Of a stretch of 64,000 bases of DNA, positions 1-9,837 are shown one piece after another. A program made the position numbers and the translations under genes. The stretch lies in NCBI RefSeq assembly GCF_910594005.1, contig NC_057819.1, positions 123,043,669 through 123,107,668 of the forward strand. The letters run 5' to 3'. Source of the stretch: Cervus elaphus. Taxonomy: Eukaryota > Chordata > Mammalia > Artiodactyla > Cervidae. Within the stretch, counting starts at the first letter, position 1. Each line of letters begins with the position of its first letter. The notes beneath the pieces were generated by a model, which saw only the letters and a program-made list of their open reading frames with translations, did no database searches and was not told the origin of the DNA.

Positions 1-139
1 ATTCTCCAAGCAAGAACACTGGAGTGGGTTGCCATGCCCTCCTCCAGGGGATCTTCCTGACCCAGGGATCGAACCCACGTTTTTTAGTCTCCTGAATTGG
101 CGGGGAGGTTCTTTACCACTAGTGCCACCTGGGAAGCCC
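1..139 (-). mobile_element. Bov-tA SINE, partial
   Basis: Read on the minus strand this is the tRNA-Glu-derived head (GGGCTTCCCAGGTGG-like start at the right end, B-box-like GGTTCGATCCCTGG) followed by the BovA unit (CCACTCCAGT). The left part is cut by the window edge. The family is confined to ruminants. Confidence 0.85.
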
Positions 140-347
140 AACAAACTCTTGTGGAAAAACACAAAAAACCATGGACCCTGGGTTGGGACTCAAATGACAA
201 CCATATCCCAAGAGCAGTAGTGGGAAGAGCCAGGGGATCAAGCCTTCAAAGCCTGAGGGAACATAGCACTTCCCTCGCCGTCCAGTGGAAAAGAGTCCAT
301 CCTTTCACACAGAGGGCGCGGGCTTTATCCCTAGTCAGAGAACTAGG
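140..347. other. unique spacer between two SINEs
   Basis: I see no repeat, gene or promoter signal in this short stretch. Confidence 0.5.
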
Positions 348-678
348 GCTTCCCAGGTGGTAAAGTAGTAAAGAACCCGCTTGCCAATACAGGAGATGTA
401 AGAGATGCGGGTTCGATCCCTGGTTCGGGAAGATCCCCTGGAGGAGGTCATGGCAAACCACTGTAGTATTATAGGGCTTCCCTTGTGGCTCAGGTGGTAA
501 AGAATCTGCCTGCAATATAGGAGACCTGGATTTAATCTCTGGATTGGGAAGATCCCCTGCAGAAGAGAATGGCAACCCACTCCAGTATTCTTGCCTGGAG
601 AATTCCATGGACAGAGGAGCCTGGCGGACTACAGTCCGTGGGGTTACAAAGAATCAGACACGACTGAGCAACTAACAG
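348..678 (+). mobile_element. Bov-tA SINE with duplicated head
   Basis: Two successive tRNA-Glu-type heads (GGGCTTCCCAGGTGG near 348 and GGGCTTCCCTTGTGG near 475) are followed by one full BovA body ending in the ACACGACTGAGCAACTAAC tail. Either a dimeric subfamily member or one copy inserted in another. Confidence 0.85.
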
Positions 679-1849
679 GGAAATAAGATCCTGCATGCTG
701 AGCATTCATCCAAAAAATCTGAGGGAACATTTTCATCTTGAAACTCCCTCCCTTGTTCCCAGGTAGGTAAGACACAGGCACCTGCAGATATGCCAACTTG
801 CTCCTACTTACAGGCCCCAGGCCTGCCCCTTCCCAGCCCCACACTCAGTCTGTGTCTGGGCAAAGTAGGGAAGAAAATGCTGTGGGCAGGAGCGGGTCTG
901 TGAGCCTGCTCAGTACTGCTAACCTTGGCTGGCTCCTGTGGGTCAGGGCTGTACCGGGGGGCTGGCTCCCTGAGACAATTCACTCACACAGGCCCTGGTG
1001 GACACACAGGTAGGGTGACTCACCTGTCACCCAGGGAGGCAGAGGTGCCGCTCTGGCCACCTGCCCATGGGCATCCTCTGTCCTTCCCCAGGAATGACCT
1101 GACCCCAACCTGGCTCTCTCTGCCCCCCACCTATCGACTTTCAGGGAGACCTCATGAGTCTGCCCTCAACTCCCTACCCACCCACCGACCCACCCCAGGG
1201 CGTTCTGAGTCTTGCTGTTGCCCTGGCGTGGCACTCCAGGTTCCCTAGAGGCTGCACCTCCACCAGCTCCCACTCCCACCTTCCTGGGGCTAACCCAGCC
1301 TCAAATGACCTAGCCCCACCGCTGACAGCCCTTGCGTGGCTTCTGGAGAAGTGGTTTGAACACACACCCCTTCGTACCCCAACCCTGGCCTGCCCATGCC
1401 AGCAGGATGTGTGTAGTTGGGGGAGGGGCTCAGAGTCCCACCCCTCCAATCATGCTGTGTGTCCTCAAACCAACCTCAGCCTCTCTGAGCCTCCTCCTTC
1501 TCTCTGAACTGGTTATCTACGGCCATCTGCCCAGGTGGCCTAGCTGCTGAAATAACCCAGCATGTCCAGTGAGCAGACAGTATGGCAGCTACCATCTAAA
1601 CCAGCTGTGTATTCAACAGACACACTCAGGCCCAGGGTCTGCCCTAGCTTCGGGGTCCCTCTGTGGGTGCTGTCTGCTCCCTGAACAGAAGGTACCGGGA
1701 CACAGGGGTGGGCTGGCTCTGCCTCCTGAGTGGTGGCCCTGGCCCTCCCTTCTGTTGCCCTGGGTGCAGGCTGACCCCAATCCCACCTTGTCTCCCTGCG
1801 TCAGTACCGACTGAGGTCACCGGCCACTCCCAAGCCGCTCCCTGTCACC
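679..1849. other. intergenic, no gene recognised
   Basis: GC-rich unique sequence. The open frames on both strands have no recognisable domain and overlap each other, as expected by chance in GC-rich DNA. No repeat recognised. Confidence 0.5.
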
Positions 1850-3010
1850 CTCGGGCGGCAGTGACTCAGCGGCCACTGACAGCGACCTCCCCAGCCCGGG
1901 TCAATGGCTGCCGGGGTTATGCGGGAGGCCCGGGCCAGCCCGATGGAGGGTTGGGGTGAGGCTGACAGGTGCGGCCCCCAATCGCCGACTCCTCGCCCGA
2001 CCCGGGGCACTTTAGCCGCGATAGCAGGATCCACCTGGCGGCCCACCCGGGAATGACAGTAGCCCGCCTTAGAGCTGGACGCTCCGGGCCGCCGCGACCA
2101 GCCAGAGCGCCATCTCCTGGCCCAAGCCTCCGAACTCGCCGCTTACAGGGGATGACCCGCACCCAGCCGGTGCGTGACGGAGAGAGGTGCGTGTTGCGTG
2201 CGGGCACTGCGCACACCTCCCCAGTCTGCACGGCTCTGCAATGCAGTACCCTGCCCGCAACCCGTTGTGGAGATGCGGGTTGAACGGTGAGAGCGAGGCC
2301 CCAGATCTGAAACCCGCTAACAAGAGGGGGCGCAGAATGGCCGTGGGTAGCAGGGCGCCCCAGGCTTCCTGTCCCAGTTGGCGCTGCTTCGGCGGCAGCC
2401 TCTTCCGCACTCTCTCCGCCGCCCGTTGGACCTAGCTTCTTCCGGGACTCCGGCGCTGACCCCAAAGGGCCCAGGGAAAGCCTGTGCTGCGGCTGGGGTC
2501 AGGCTCCAGGAGGTGGAGGCCAGCCGGGGGACGGGGAGGGGCACGCTAGGACTCGAGGCCTGGGACCCGCTCCGGGACCAAATTAGGACAAGTGGCCCTG
2601 GGCCCGGCCAGCGAGTCCGGAGTGGGCGGGGCCGAAGTGGGCGGGACTGAACTATATAGGCCCCGCCCCCGGAGTGCGGCTTCCCTGGGAAGTCCGAGCC
2701 CGGGAAGGAGGGTGCGGCGAAAGCCCGGGTGACCCGTCCGGAACCGACTCGACCTCCGCCCTGACCTCGCCCCGCGCCACTCTGCGCACCCCAGCTGCAG
2801 CCTTTGGAGCAGTGGCGGGGAGCAGACAGCACCAGAGCAGCGGCCTCCTCCCTGTGTTTTGCCCTGATCCGCCTCCCCGTCTTCCGTGTGGCGCCAGGTG
2901 TCCCGGGGGTGGGGACACCTGTCGCGACAGTCCTGACCTAGTCCAGCTCAAGAGAATTCGGCTGGCTGGGCGAGCTCCCCGCAGCCTGGGGCCAGAGTGA
3001 GAAGTGCAGG
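1850..3010. promoter_or_regulatory. CpG-island-like block
   Basis: CpG dinucleotides are frequent from about 1850 to 3010, unlike the flanks. The block contains the TATA/GC-box cluster at 2624-2670. No coding exon was recognised. FSCN2, the expected next gene upstream of ACTG1, was looked for but no fascin-like peptide is visible. Confidence 0.6.
2624..2670 (+). promoter_or_regulatory. candidate core promoter: GC boxes plus TATA
   Basis: GGGCGGGG (2624-2631) and GGGCGGG (2639-2645) precede a TATATA box (2653-2658), which is followed by CCCCGCCCCC (2661-2670). The order fits a plus-strand start near 2685. The TATA core is nearly symmetrical and GC boxes lie on both sides, so a minus-strand start is also possible. 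The transcript is unknown. Confidence 0.45.
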
Positions 3011-5004
3011 AGGTGGGCCCCACCCTTGTTGCCTGCAGCCCCATGCGCCTACCAGCTGCGGTGCTGGAAGAGGGTTCCTGGGGGCAGTCGGGCCTTGGGT
3101 GGGTCTCCTTTCCCTCTCAGCTCTAGAGCCATATTCTGCTCCCCTGTCCCCCTTCTGACTCTCAGCCCTCCGGCAGGGCTGGCTGGAAACCCTCCCCCTC
3201 CATTCCTCCTTCCCTCCCTTGTATAGGAACCAGGGGACACCGGCTGCTCCTTGCCTCAGGAGAACCACACTCTGGGGCCAAGGGCGTGGCCAAACTGAAT
3301 AACAAGCATTCAGGTGGGAGGTGGGGACTTGTCCCTACGCTAGGAATGACCTGGAGGCCTGCAGGGAGGCAGCAGCCAATGGGAAAATATTTCTGGGCAG
3401 ATGCTGGTCCTGGGCTGGAGGGCTGTGAGTGAGAGGTGTGTGAGGTGAGGGGGTGGAGGGGTTAATCAGAGCTTGCCATGAGAGCCCCCAGCAACAGGAT
3501 AAGGGGCTGAATCTATCTCAAGGCAGTCAGTGGCACGGGGGGCAGGGTGATGGGATTTGTAGCATTCATTGGACGGAAGCAGAAGGCTGGCAGCCGGACT
3601 GGACAGATGGGGACTGGGATGTGCAGAGTGCTGTGGTCTGGTGGGCACCCCGGTTTGTCTTTAGCCGCATGCTGAGCTAGGGCTATCATGAAGCAGCTGG
3701 AAGCTCAGAATTCTGGGTATAATCCTTGGCTCCTTTTTGCAATCTGTGGACACAGCTCACCAAGTGTAAGAACTGTGCCCTAACCACAGGGGGCAGGTTT
3801 CACACAGGTGGGCAAAGTGTGCTATTGGCGTGTGTGCAAGCAAAGGTGAAAAGCAGACTGTGAACACTTCTGGACCTCTGTGCCGGGCCAGCAGGCTGCT
3901 GAGTGGTGTAGAGAGCACTGTCATGGCCCTAGAGGCCCAGGGGAGTGAGGCCTGGGGGTGCATAGTTGGGCAGCAGAGTGCACAGGCCGCTGCTCTGGGA
4001 AATCTCAGCTCTGACACATGGAAGTACTGAGTGAGTACATCTTACTCATCAAAGAAAACTGAATGCCTGGGGACATCGAGGCCAGAGGTCTGGAAAACCT
4101 CAGTGGTGAGGCTTGAGGAAAGTTCACTGGGCCATCCAGGGGCATCCTGTCCCCAGACCTATGTCCAGTGCAGGAGGGCCACTAGGCTCAGAGCCTCTGG
4201 TGGGTCACACGTCGCTCACATCACTGGCCCATCTTCTTTACAGCAACTTAGACCCAGAACTCAGGTCTTGACTCCCAGCCCAGTACTCTTCCAAGGGCCT
4301 CCTCAGTTCCCATTGCATCATAGTGAGATGGGAACCTCCCAGAAACTCCGGCGGGGCCTGTCTGTAAGATACCTGGAGCTCTCCACTGCCACAGCAGTGA
4401 AGCCCTGGCCTAGGTATCTCTGTGTACCTGACCCCCCAACTTCATGGGAGGGGACACCCTGTGACCCTCAGTTTACCTGCCTCATGTAGCAACGACTGGA
4501 TGACACATAAAGAGGCCTGGCCCAGTGCATCCAGGCACAGGACAAATGGCAGGGCTGAGCACACAGCACCTGACAGCTCACCAATGCCTGAGTGCTCAAG
4601 CATTTGGCCACCATGGAGGCTCCACAGTGGAGGCTCCACAGGGCTTGGGGCTGGAGCCCCGGGCTCCTGGGGTGCCTGTCTGTAAACTGCTGGCAGGAAA
4701 ACAAACCCCTCTAGACACCTAGACCAGAAACAGAAGTATCTGGCCTGACTCTGTTCATTGATCTGAAACTCAGAGGTAGGCGGGCCAAGCCAGCAGGAAC
4801 CTGACTTTGCTTACCAGGGCAGTCTGGGGACCCTTGTTCCAAACAGACAGAACCACTCCAGGGGCTATGCCTGCTGCCATGGGAGCCAGCCCAGCACTCT
4901 GGAGAAGGCTTTATGTGATAGAACACTCATCTTGCATTTGACCCACAAGCCTAGGAGAATAGGACAGTGAGCTGAGGGTAGGGAAACTTTGTGGTTTTCG
5001 TTGG
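3011..5004. other. intergenic, no gene recognised
   Basis: Mostly unique sequence. A 14-bp unit (GGAGGCTCCACAGT) is tandemly doubled near 4614-4641. Weak MIR-like text (CCTCAGTTTACCTGCCTCAT) lies near 4466. No exon-like frame with a recognisable domain. Confidence 0.5.
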
Positions 5005-5136
5005 ATTTTGGTGGTTTTTTTTTTTGCCACACTGTGACACGCAGAACTTCCCTACATGTCCTGTCCAGGGATTGAACTTGTGCCCCCTTCAGTGGAAGCA
5101 CAGAGTCTTAACCACTGGACCGCCAGAGAAGTCCTC
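5005..5136 (-). mobile_element. CHR-type tRNA-Glu SINE
   Basis: On the minus strand it starts with a GGACTTCTCTGGCGGTCCAG-like head at 5136, carries the degenerate B-box CAATCCCTGG, and ends in an A-rich tail (T run at 5017-5027). Confidence 0.8.
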
Positions 5137-5144
5137 CTTGGTAT

Positions 5145-5355
5145 TTTAAAAATGAAGTTATTATGAGATAATTTTAGACCGCCACAAATGCAGGAAAGTC
5201 AGTATTAGCATTGCTGCAGACTTTCCACCTGGTTTCCCCTAACGTTAACATCTTACACAAGTCATGGTACAACTGTCATACTGAGAGATTGACTGGTACT
5301 TAATTCATTAAACTTCAGACTTTGCTCAGATTTCATCAGTTCTTCCACTACTGTC
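5145..5355 (-). mobile_element. old L1 fragment
   Basis: The text around TTATGAGATAATTTTAGA and CCTAACGTTAACATCTTA resembles the antisense 3' region of old mammalian L1 families. It is highly diverged, and identified by memory of the consensus only. Confidence 0.5.
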
Positions 5356-5999
5356 TTTTTTTCCCCCCTGTTCGAGGATCCAACTCAGAATCCCACGTTG
5401 CATTTGGGGGGAGGGGAAAGAAAGGCATTCCTGGCAGGTGGAGTGGCAGAGGCAAAGGCATAAAGGGGGACTCATTACCAAGTCCCTACACTGCCTGGCA
5501 AGTAACTGGCTAGTGGGAGATGGTGAGAGGCAGGAGGAAGGGGTGGGGTGATGGGCTGCAGGTCAGGCTACCAGGTGCAGAGGTGACCCTGATCCTGCGA
5601 AGGATCCCTGGAGGCTGGACCAGGGAGACTGACAGGCTGGTGTGGCTGTCGGAGGGAAGGGAAAGAAGGACCCTGAGCTGGGGTTGCCTGGCAGTGCCCC
5701 AGGGCTGGGGAGGCCTGGGGCTAAGTCAGTCAGGCCACACTTCCTTGCAAGGTGATGCCACCTCCCTGCACCAGTGTCTTCTCAGCCGTTAAATGGCCTC
5801 AAGACGAAACGAGATGCAGCAAGCACACGATAAATCCACCAAACCCAGCACCGAATTAAAAAAAAAAACAAAAACACACATCATTTCTCTGACCCCCCTC
5901 CATCCTCACGATGGAAGGACACACCCGCTTCTGGGCAGAAGTGCAGCTGCTGTCTCTCGCTCCTCCCAGGGCCTCCCTGCTCACCCGAGCCAGGGGCTG
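5356..5999. other. intergenic, no gene recognised
   Basis: Unique sequence with an A-rich stretch at about 5857-5878. No gene or clear repeat seen. Confidence 0.5.
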
Positions 6000-6543
6000 C
6001 TACATTCGTGTGGTCCCCTCCCAAGGGATTCCTGGGCCTCTCCATCTTGAGGGAGGAGGGGGCGGCCTTGCGCTTCCAAGAGCACAGCCCTGAGATGACC
6101 TTGGGCGAGGCCTCGCACTGCCAGTTGCAAAACAGAAAAATCACAGCACAGAATAAGGCGTTCCCCAACCCCCTGCGCAGGGCTTGGAGGTCTCTCTCTT
6201 TTGGGAGCTCGGTCCCTGCACCCGCAGCATCCACTTACTGCTGGTTCTGGGGTGGGGTGCTCACAGGCGAGGGTCGCCCCCTCCACACCCTCGCCAAACC
6301 TCCAGCTCCTTTTCCCCACCCCCGATACCCGCCCGCGCCACCTGACCTCTGGGGACACGCGCACCCCCACCCTTCGCTCTCGCGGCCGGGTGTGACGCGG
6401 GCGGCGGGGTCTCGCGGACCCGCGGACAGGGTGGGAGGGGCGGCGGCGGCGGAGGGTCCCCCTCCCCGCCCCGTCCCCTCGAAGGCGCCGGGGCCGCCTC
6501 GCCCCCGCCCCGGCCGCCCGCCACCGCCCCTTTGTCTCGCCGG

Positions 6544-6571
6544 CCAATCCGCGGCCTTCTTGACTAAATAA
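6544..6571 (+). promoter_or_regulatory. CCAAT box plus CArG/TATA-like element
   Basis: CCAAT at 6544-6548 is followed by CTAAATAAGG at 6562-6571, one base from a canonical CArG box and also TATA-like. The spacing resembles a core promoter. A start would be expected near 6595. Confidence 0.45.
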
Positions 6572-6715
6572 GGCGAGGAGCGCGCCCGGAGCCCCTAGTC
6601 CGTTACTTCCGCCCCCCGCCCGGCCGGTGACTCAGGGCCGGCGGCGGGCGGGGACGGGGCTGCCCGGGCTGCGGCTTCCCGGGCGGCGGGCGGGGCTCTG
6701 GCGGCGCCGAAATGG

Positions 6716-6725
6716 CCAAATATGG
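6716..6725. promoter_or_regulatory. perfect CArG box (SRF site)
   Basis: CCAAATATGG matches CC(A/T)6GG exactly, inside a CpG-rich block. SRF is an established regulator of cytoskeletal actin genes, so a distal ACTG1 element is a reasonable inference. Confidence 0.65.
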
Positions 6726-7250
6726 CCGCGCTGCGCGCCGCCGCCCCCCACCTGCGCACCTGCGGCCGCACCTTGACCCCCCTCCTCCCGCGCCCCGCGC
6801 GGGGTGACACAGCCGCGGAAGTGGAAGCTGTTCCCCCACCCCATCCCACCCCACGCCAGGCCGACTGAGAGCGCCCCTTCCCCTCCGCCGCCGGCCAGCC
6901 CTGCGGGTGGGGGGCTGGCTGCCTAGGGCGGGAGCCCCCGGGAACCCAGGCCCGGTCCCACTTCCCCCCCACGACCAAAGGCTTGTGCATCCAGCGCCCT
7001 TGCAAAGTGGGGAAGATGGCAGCGGGGGGGAAGGGGACAGAGTTCCAACGGCCTCCGCCCCCTCCCCATCTGTCTACGAAGCAGCAGCAGCCCGGGCGCA
7101 CCAGACAAAGGAGTGCCGGAGGGAACTGGAGTCCGGGGAGGGGAGGCCCCCGCAGACGAGAGAGCCTGAGTGGAACGCGGGGTAGGCGGACACTGGGCGC
7201 GACGCCTTGGACGATACTGGAAACTTCCCACTTGCCATGTGTGACATCTT

Positions 7251-7943
7251 GGGACCCCCCCAAGTATTGCAGTCATCTTCACACACTTACTCCCCCACCT
7301 GGGGATCGAAGGCCCCGTGGTTGTGCCCAGGGGCGCCTATAAGGGTGGGTTTTTCTGGAGGCTGACTTAGCCCCAGGTTCTCCTTTGGGTGGAGCACACA
7401 CCTGATGGACAGCAGCCTTGCCCTGCGCCCTTGCAGTCTTGGGAGTTGAGAACCCAGCTAGGCCTGGCAGCAAGGGTGGCCATAGGCATGGCTTTGTCAT
7501 CTAGGTGACTGCAGTCCACAGGTGAGCTGGGTGCCTGCTTTATCTGCCTAGCGCAAAGGTAGATGTGAACACCAGCTAGACACCAGACCTTGCCCAGCTC
7601 TTTGGGGTGCTCGGCCCCGCCCCCCATCAGACACCAGCCCAGAGCACCTGGACCTTGGACGAGTCCCCAGACTCACTCTGCCTGGTACCATTGCCATCCC
7701 TCTTGGCCAGTGCTCTTCCCCATGTCTCCTGTGATGTTTTCATTCATTACTGAGCAATCCTGAAGCTTACAAGTCCAAGGAAACCATGGTACCTAGTTCC
7801 CTCTGGACATATCCCAAATACTGGCGGCAGAGGGGGTCATTAGGACCCTGCCAGAGGTGACAAGTCTTTAAGTGCCAGCTCCTGGGAGAAAGGGCACGCC
7901 CTGGACCTGGAAAAACCACAGCCCCAGGGCAGCAGGGGTCCCG
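7251..7943. other. intergenic, no gene recognised
   Basis: Unique sequence between the upstream CpG block and the ACTG1 promoter. I see no repeat or exon. Confidence 0.5.
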
Positions 7944-7965
7944 GAGTGGGACACGACTGAGCGAC
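7944..7965 (+). mobile_element. BovA SINE tail remnant
   Basis: The segment around ACACGACTGAGCGAC is the conserved 3' end of the BovA unit. The rest of the SINE is not recognisable. It leads straight into a dinucleotide repeat. Confidence 0.7.
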
Positions 7966-7968
7966 GGT

Positions 7969-8009
7969 ACACACGCGCGCGCGCGCGCGCGCACACACAC
8001 ACACACACA
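7969..8009. repeat. (CG)n(CA)n microsatellite
   Basis: About 41 bases of alternating purine-pyrimidine: AC, then CG, then CA units. The tract sits about 0.9 kb upstream of the ACTG1 TATA box. BovA tails commonly seed AC microsatellites in bovids. An alternating tract can adopt Z-DNA. Confidence 0.9.
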
Positions 8010-8499
8010 GAAGAGAGGGTGCCAACTTCAAGTTTAGAGGGGGAGTTGACCGTTTAGGCAGTCAAGACTTCTTCCCTGCCTCAGTTTCCCTACAACGCTC
8101 AAAGGTCATTAAAATGAAACAAAGCTCCACCCCCTCCCCAGAGGAAACAGAGTGACCCCAAACCCAGAGTGGAGCCCCTGCCTGGGGACAATCGGGCCTG
8201 CGATTTGAGGGGCAGGATGCGTTGGGTGTGGTAGAACCGGGCCAGTCTCTGTACTGTCAGGGACCACGGTGCCCCAACTCCGGCGCTGAGGCCTACGCGG
8301 TCGTGGCTGCGGTGGGGGACGATCGGCTCCTTCCCATCCAGACAGGGTCGAAGTCACGGCTCCCCAAGACTCCCCTGGAACACCGGGCCCACAGTGCCGC
8401 AAGGGAGGCCGGCCGGGACCACCACCCTCCCCTCCCCTCCCCCAGCCCGGTGCCGGGAACCCGCCTTGATGGCCTGCAGAGACCAAGAGGGGACGATTA
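8010..8499. other. proximal ACTG1 upstream flank
   Basis: Unique sequence of rising CpG content leading into the ACTG1 CpG island. No separate element recognised. Confidence 0.5.
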
Positions 8500-8848
8500 A
8501 AGGGGGCGCGGGGAGGAAAGCCCACCGGCGCGGCCAGGCCGCGGGTACACACCCTGCTCCGGGTGCCGCCCAGCCCCGGGCCAGGCAGTTTCGGGGTGCA
8601 GCCGGGCCCTCCCCCACGGCGCGCGACAGTCCCGGGGCGGGGCGCCCAGGTCAGCTCCCTGGCCTCCTCTGCGACCACTCCTGAAGTCCCCCCGGGGGCG
8701 CCCACCCATCCCGCCCGCGCGCCAGTCAGCGCGGGGTCTCATTCTGGGGGTCTCCGGCGCCCGGGGGCAGCGCGGGCGGGGCGGTTGGGGGCGGTGCGGG
8801 CGGGGGGCGGGACCGGGCTCGGGGCCCCACGTGCCCCTCTCGGGCGGG

Positions 8849-8853
8849 CCAAT
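8849..8853 (+). promoter_or_regulatory. ACTG1: CCAAT box of ACTG1
   Basis: CCAAT lies about 90 bases upstream of the TATA box, in the usual position for cytoskeletal actin promoters. Confidence 0.8.
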
Positions 8854-8878
8854 GGGCGCCCGGCGTTCGGAAAGATCG

Positions 8879-8888
8879 CCATATATGG
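8879..8888. promoter_or_regulatory. ACTG1: CArG box of ACTG1
   Basis: CCATATATGG is a perfect palindromic CC(A/T)6GG site for serum response factor. It lies between the CCAAT box and the TATA box, matching the known layout of beta- and gamma-actin promoters. Confidence 0.9.
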
Positions 8889-8940
8889 ACATGTTCTGGG
8901 GCCGCGCGCGCCGCCGGCCCGCGCGCGCGCCCCGCTTCGC

Positions 8941-8947
8941 TTAAATA
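8941..8947 (+). promoter_or_regulatory. ACTG1: TATA box of ACTG1
   Basis: TTAAATA lies about 29 bases upstream of the inferred transcription start (GTCTCACTCGCCGC), which resembles the start of mammalian ACTG1 messages. Confidence 0.8.
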
Positions 8948-8969
8948 CCGGCGGGGGAGGCCGCGGACG

Positions 8970-9055
8970 GTCTCACTCGCCGCAGCCGGCCCGCGTTCCG
9001 TGTCTTCCCGCGCTTCTTTGCTCGCTCTTCCGCACCCCGCGGCCCGTCTCCGTCG
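8970..9055 (+). other. ACTG1: ACTG1 exon 1 (non-coding 5' UTR)
   Basis: The start is set by TATA spacing. The end is set by a consensus donor (GTCG|GTAAG). The exon has no ATG. It joins to position 9469, after the acceptor TAG at 9466-9468, leaving six untranslated bases (ATCGCC) before the start codon. Confidence 0.8.
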
Positions 9056-9474
9056 GTAAGCGACTAGGCCTAGGCGGCCTGCCCGGGTATCCGGGCCCCC
9101 GCACCCCCTTCGCGGTTCTTTTTTTCTACTCCCGACCCCGGAGGCCCGACCACCCCGACCCCGGGAACAAAGGGTAGTCGGGTGGGGCGGGGTGGGGTAA
9201 GTGGGCTGCGCCCCAGCTGGTTCGAGGAGGGCGCAGCGGGTGTGCTGCTGGGGAGGGGGCAGGGCGAGTCCGGGCGGCAGTGTTGAGAGCCCCCGGTCTC
9301 CTTTCCGCGGAACGACGGGGGAGGGGGCGTTACATAAAAGCCGGCCCCGGTTCCAGGCGGTTACTCTGCAGCCAGGTCGGGGGGAGGTCGAACGCCTCGC
9401 GGGGAGGGCCTTTGCCGGGGCCGTTCTCAGCGTCAGGGCGCGCCTGAATGGGTTCCATCTTTGAATAGATCGCC

Positions 9475-9837
9475 ATGGAAGAAGAAATTGCTGCCCTCGT
9501 CATCGACAATGGTTCTGGCATGTGCAAAGCTGGCTTTGCTGGGGATGACGCCCCCCGGGCCGTGTTCCCGTCCATCGTTGGGCGTCCCCGACACCAGGGC
9601 GTCATGGTGGGCATGGGGCAGAAGGACAGCTACGTGGGCGACGAGGCCCAGAGCAAGCGTGGCATCCTGACCCTTAAGTACCCCATCGAGCACGGCATCG
9701 TCACCAACTGGGACGACATGGAGAAGATCTGGCACCACACCTTCTACAACGAGCTGCGTGTGGCCCCCGAGGAGCACCCCGTGCTGCTGACGGAGGCCCC
9801 TCTGAACCCCAAGGCCAACCGTGAGAAGATGACCCAG
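9475..9837 (+). CDS. ACTG1: ACTG1 coding exon A (codons 1-121)
   Basis: The exon starts at position 9469 (six UTR bases) and ends in a CAG|GTAAGC donor. It reads without interruption across the codon 41/42 junction ([10 protein letters not shown]), where other mammalian cytoplasmic actin genes carry an intron. Confidence 0.95.

Larger units (their letters stand above)
6000..7250. promoter_or_regulatory. CpG-island-like block upstream of ACTG1
   Basis: Dense CpG and G-rich runs occur from about 6240 to 7200. The block contains a CCAAT box, a near-CArG/TATA-like element and a perfect CArG box. About 2.3 kb separates it from the ACTG1 start. It may be a distal serum-response element or the promoter of an uncharacterised transcript. 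Confidence 0.65.
8500..9470. promoter_or_regulatory. ACTG1: CpG island of ACTG1
   Basis: Very CpG- and GC-rich sequence spans the promoter, non-coding exon 1 and most of intron 1, as expected for a ubiquitously expressed actin gene. Confidence 0.85.

Noticed and set aside
1850..3010. 5' end of FSCN2
   Set aside because: FSCN2 would be expected upstream of ACTG1 on the minus strand, but no fascin-like peptide is present; it is probably beyond the left edge.
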